Under the pieces are notes generated by a model, which was not told where the DNA came from, did no database searches, and saw only the letters and a program-made list of their open reading frames with translations. From assembly GCA_013397795.1 (NCBI GenBank), contig VZTJ01001391.1, positions 1,369,349 through 1,433,348 on the forward strand: a stretch of DNA of 64,000 nt, in the 5' to 3' direction. Below are positions 61,286-64,000 of this stretch, in pieces. The stretch's first letter is position 1; each line of letters opens with the position of its first letter. The DNA comes from Orthonyx spaldingii. Lineage: Eukaryota; Chordata; Aves; Passeriformes; Orthonychidae. A program made the translations under genes and the position numbers.

Positions 61286-64000
61286 AAGTAATGGCAGGTT
61301 GCTACAGGACTGCCCTGGAGTACATATTTATAAAGTACGTATTTTTATATATATATATATAATTTAAAAAGTATTTATTTCCTTTATAATATACTTCATA
61401 AAATAACTATTTTATAAATTACCTTCACATAGCTAGCCAAGTCAGGAAAAGGCATTGAGGAAAAGGCAGAGAAAAAGGAGGAGAAAGCACATTGTAAAAC
61501 AGTCTAGGCTCCATTTCACCGTATTTGCAGCTTCAAGCAAGTGAAGCCAACGTACAGATAGCACAGGAGGACAAAATCTGAGCAAGAGAGCTTTGGCAGG
61601 ATCAAATCACCACCGACAGCTGTGGTTAAATACTCGTTCCTGTGCCTGCCTGAGTGGTTATTTAGATTTGCAGCAGGAGTGATCAAGCTGTTTAGATTTG
61701 CAAGATGCTTCTATATGCCCAGTGGTGTGGTTATGGTTTCCAGTCTCACAGACTTCACCTCCCCACACCAGTCTCACTTCTGACAGTTGCCTTTGGCTGA
61801 CCTCTTGGAGGCAGACCAGCCATGGACCACAGGCTGAGGCCTGGGTAAGTCTCCAGATACATTTAAAGGTAGAATGGGCATCTGTTAAGGAGTAGAAAAA
61901 CCACATTAATTCACATATAATGTTGCTAAATTGCTCATTACTACCATGCAAATAGGCATACTTCCTGCATTGATTTTAGTGGAAGAAAGCCTCAATTCCT
62001 AGAGCACTAACACATCTAGCTAACTGTGATTTTACCCAGTAATCATATCTATTCCCAAAACTCCTTGTCCAAACAAAGGGACTGTCAGGACAAGAATTTG
62101 TCTGTGGGCCATCTCTCTCCACACAATTAATGAACTGTCCATATGACTCATGGTGCAGAAGGATCACATGAGCTGGGATTAATATCATCTATTTTGCCCT
62201 ATTTCCTACTTCTGTCATGTTACGTTATGCTTGCTGTATTACCTTTATTTACACTTTAAGGATGATAAATTGAATTAATCAGGGCACTACAGTGACAACT
62301 CCTGAGGAAATATGGGCTGTTTTTATGTGAGTGGATGGTACAACTGCTGGCTTAAATGTCATCCAAGTCTTCCATTTTTTATTCACTGGATAGGGAGTGT
62401 AGGAATATGGTCTAAGGAAAATCACTGATATGGTCACACCACAGTGTGTGAAGTTGTCCGCTGCTTCCTTGTCCTCCTCCACCTGAAGCCACTCATTTCC
62501 TCATTGTCCAGGCTGGGTGGAAATTCCCCTCCCAACATGTGTAGAGCTCAGCACAGCTCAGTCCTGCCCCAGAGTTGCAGCTGCTGGTCGATAACAGAAA
62601 CAATACACTTGCCCTCACAGCCCATCAAGACATACAGTCCTATTTACTTTGTATAAAAATACCTTCCTTTGAATATCTGTGAGCAAACAAAGCAGCTGCC
62701 TGCAGAGGGATAGCCAGAAGACCTTGACACACTCATCTAGCACTTGCAGCAGGAGCTTTGTGCCTCCTGTTCTCTGGGGCCACGGCGATATCCAGCTTTG
62801 CTTTGGAAATCCCTGACCCAAACCTCCCCATGCTCTGGGAGCTGTAGTATCATAATACTGACAGTGGCAAAAACTGTGAGCTTGCACTTTGGAAGCTCAT
62901 CTTACTGACACTTTATCCCCTCTGTAAAGCCAAGGGGGATGAATTTGCTGCACTCCACATGAACACTCTCTTCCACCATCTCTTCCAGCTGCAGAGTTAT
63001 TATCAAGCATTCTTTTCTGTTCCATTACCTTTACATTATTTCTGTTCCAAGAAAACTGGACAAATTGTCCAAAACTGTGGGGTTTTTTCCATGCCTTGCC
63101 CAAGTCTATGATTGTGGAAATCTAAGACCTCACTAAATCATATTGCTCAGTTCTTCAGCATGAAACTTTCTCTAGCTGTAGCTCAGCAGCAATGCCAGTC
63201 TGCTGTCGGTCTTACAAGTTAATATAAAAGCAATTGCCTGTCTTCCTTGCAAAGCCATTTCTCTAACTAAGATCCAGGCCTTTCATGTGTTTATCAGGTC
63301 CATTTTCAACTCCTGCTAGCCACCTGAAAGGTCTGGACCTTAGAAAAATGGCTTTGCATCAAGACACCAGGTACCTAAACAGCTTATTTTCTAAGAGTGA
63401 AAATTTTTACTCAGCTAAGCAGGACAAACTGCAACAAAGAGGACTTTGGTGTCTGAGTCTCTTGAGCACTTTCATCAACTTTCCCTTCAGTGCAGTGCGT
63501 GGTTCTGAGACCCCCTGTGACAGAGCCCATGCACCCAGCACACATCTCCCCACAGCAAAGCCAGTCTTTAGGGTACATCAGAGCCCGTGGAACACCCAGG
63601 ATACAGTGGATCCTCTATTCCTGCTTCTCCACAGATCCTTGAAAAGGGACTCTGGCAGCCTGCTAGCAGTCAGTGCTGCACTGCTTCTCTTTCATTCACA
63701 AAGCACCACTCACTGCAGTGTGGCTTCTAGTCATTGGTAATAACTGGCTTTCAAAAACATGTGTATGAAAAACACTGAGAGGTTGTGAAGGCTGTTTTCC
63801 ACTGATTCTGTCTTCAACTGGCCAGGTTAAATTTAACCTTAAGGAGAAAGAGACCCAAGTAATCCAGGTCTCCTACACAAAGACCACTTCTGTGTAAGTT
63901 CTCACATAAATCTTGTGTGACTCCCTGTGGTCCAGGTGAGTCTGTGGATGTGTAAGTATGGAAGGTGTGGACAGGCTGAACTGTCAGTCCTGGGGTAACA
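61286..64000. other. Intergenic, no gene seen
   Basis: A TA microsatellite of 16 bp lies at 61346-61361. The remaining sequence has no exon, RNA gene or mobile element that I recognise. The longest ORF (151 codons, 63285-63740 on +) has no recognisable domain or splice context. Confidence 0.5.

Noticed and set aside
63285..63740. 151-codon + strand ORF near the window end
   Set aside because: No domain, no splice structure and low-information residues. Likely chance.
33000..64000. LY96 (MD-2) exons expected downstream by synteny with mammals
   Set aside because: I looked on the minus strand for the cysteine-rich MD-2 pattern and its conserved end and saw no match, so the gene is probably further downstream.
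1..64000. CRISPR array, prokaryotic operon, tRNA or rRNA genes
   Set aside because: No regularly spaced repeats, no operon-like ORF runs and no tRNA or rRNA landmarks. The window is plainly vertebrate nuclear DNA.

Overview
The window looks like nuclear DNA from a bird. It has long introns, AT-rich non-coding sequence, truncated CR1 LINE tails and LTRs of types I recognise from avian genomes. It carries one gene I can name with confidence, the 3' half of JPH1 (junctophilin-1) on the + strand. Three coding exons are visible: 4593-4711 (helical joining region), 21702-22363 (divergent region, 220 codons) and 30231-30311 (C-terminal membrane anchor and stop). They join in frame with GT-AG junctions and give about 286 residues. 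The MORN-repeat exons must lie upstream of position 1.

Layout. 1-4592 is the end of intron 2 and contains a small antisense ORF cluster of unknown meaning at 2010-2413. 4712-21701 is intron 3 (about 17 kb, two old CR1/L3 remnants). 22364-30230 is intron 4 (about 7.9 kb, three CR1-type elements). From 30312 to about 32.9 kb is the 3' UTR region, probably split by a UTR intron, ending at an AATAAA signal at 32869. From 32.9 kb to the end I see no gene. This intergenic part is richer in repeats: three CR1 tails, one faint CR1 remnant, and three LTRs from endogenous retroviruses. One of those is a complete solo LTR of 1033 bp with TG...CA ends and a 5-bp target-site duplication.

The assembly has two weak points, one at 50787-50882 (N between two poly-A runs, flanks repeated) and one at 58594-58673 (32 Ns flanked by near-identical 24-mers). 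There is no bacterial-type operon, CRISPR array, tRNA or rRNA. I found no previously undescribed system that I can defend. The most useful leads are a possible tail-less JPH1 isoform from intron-4 retention, the 3'-UTR intron, the antisense mini-ORF and the two assembly artefacts. In mammals the convergent neighbour downstream of JPH1 is LY96, but I could not find any LY96 exon here.
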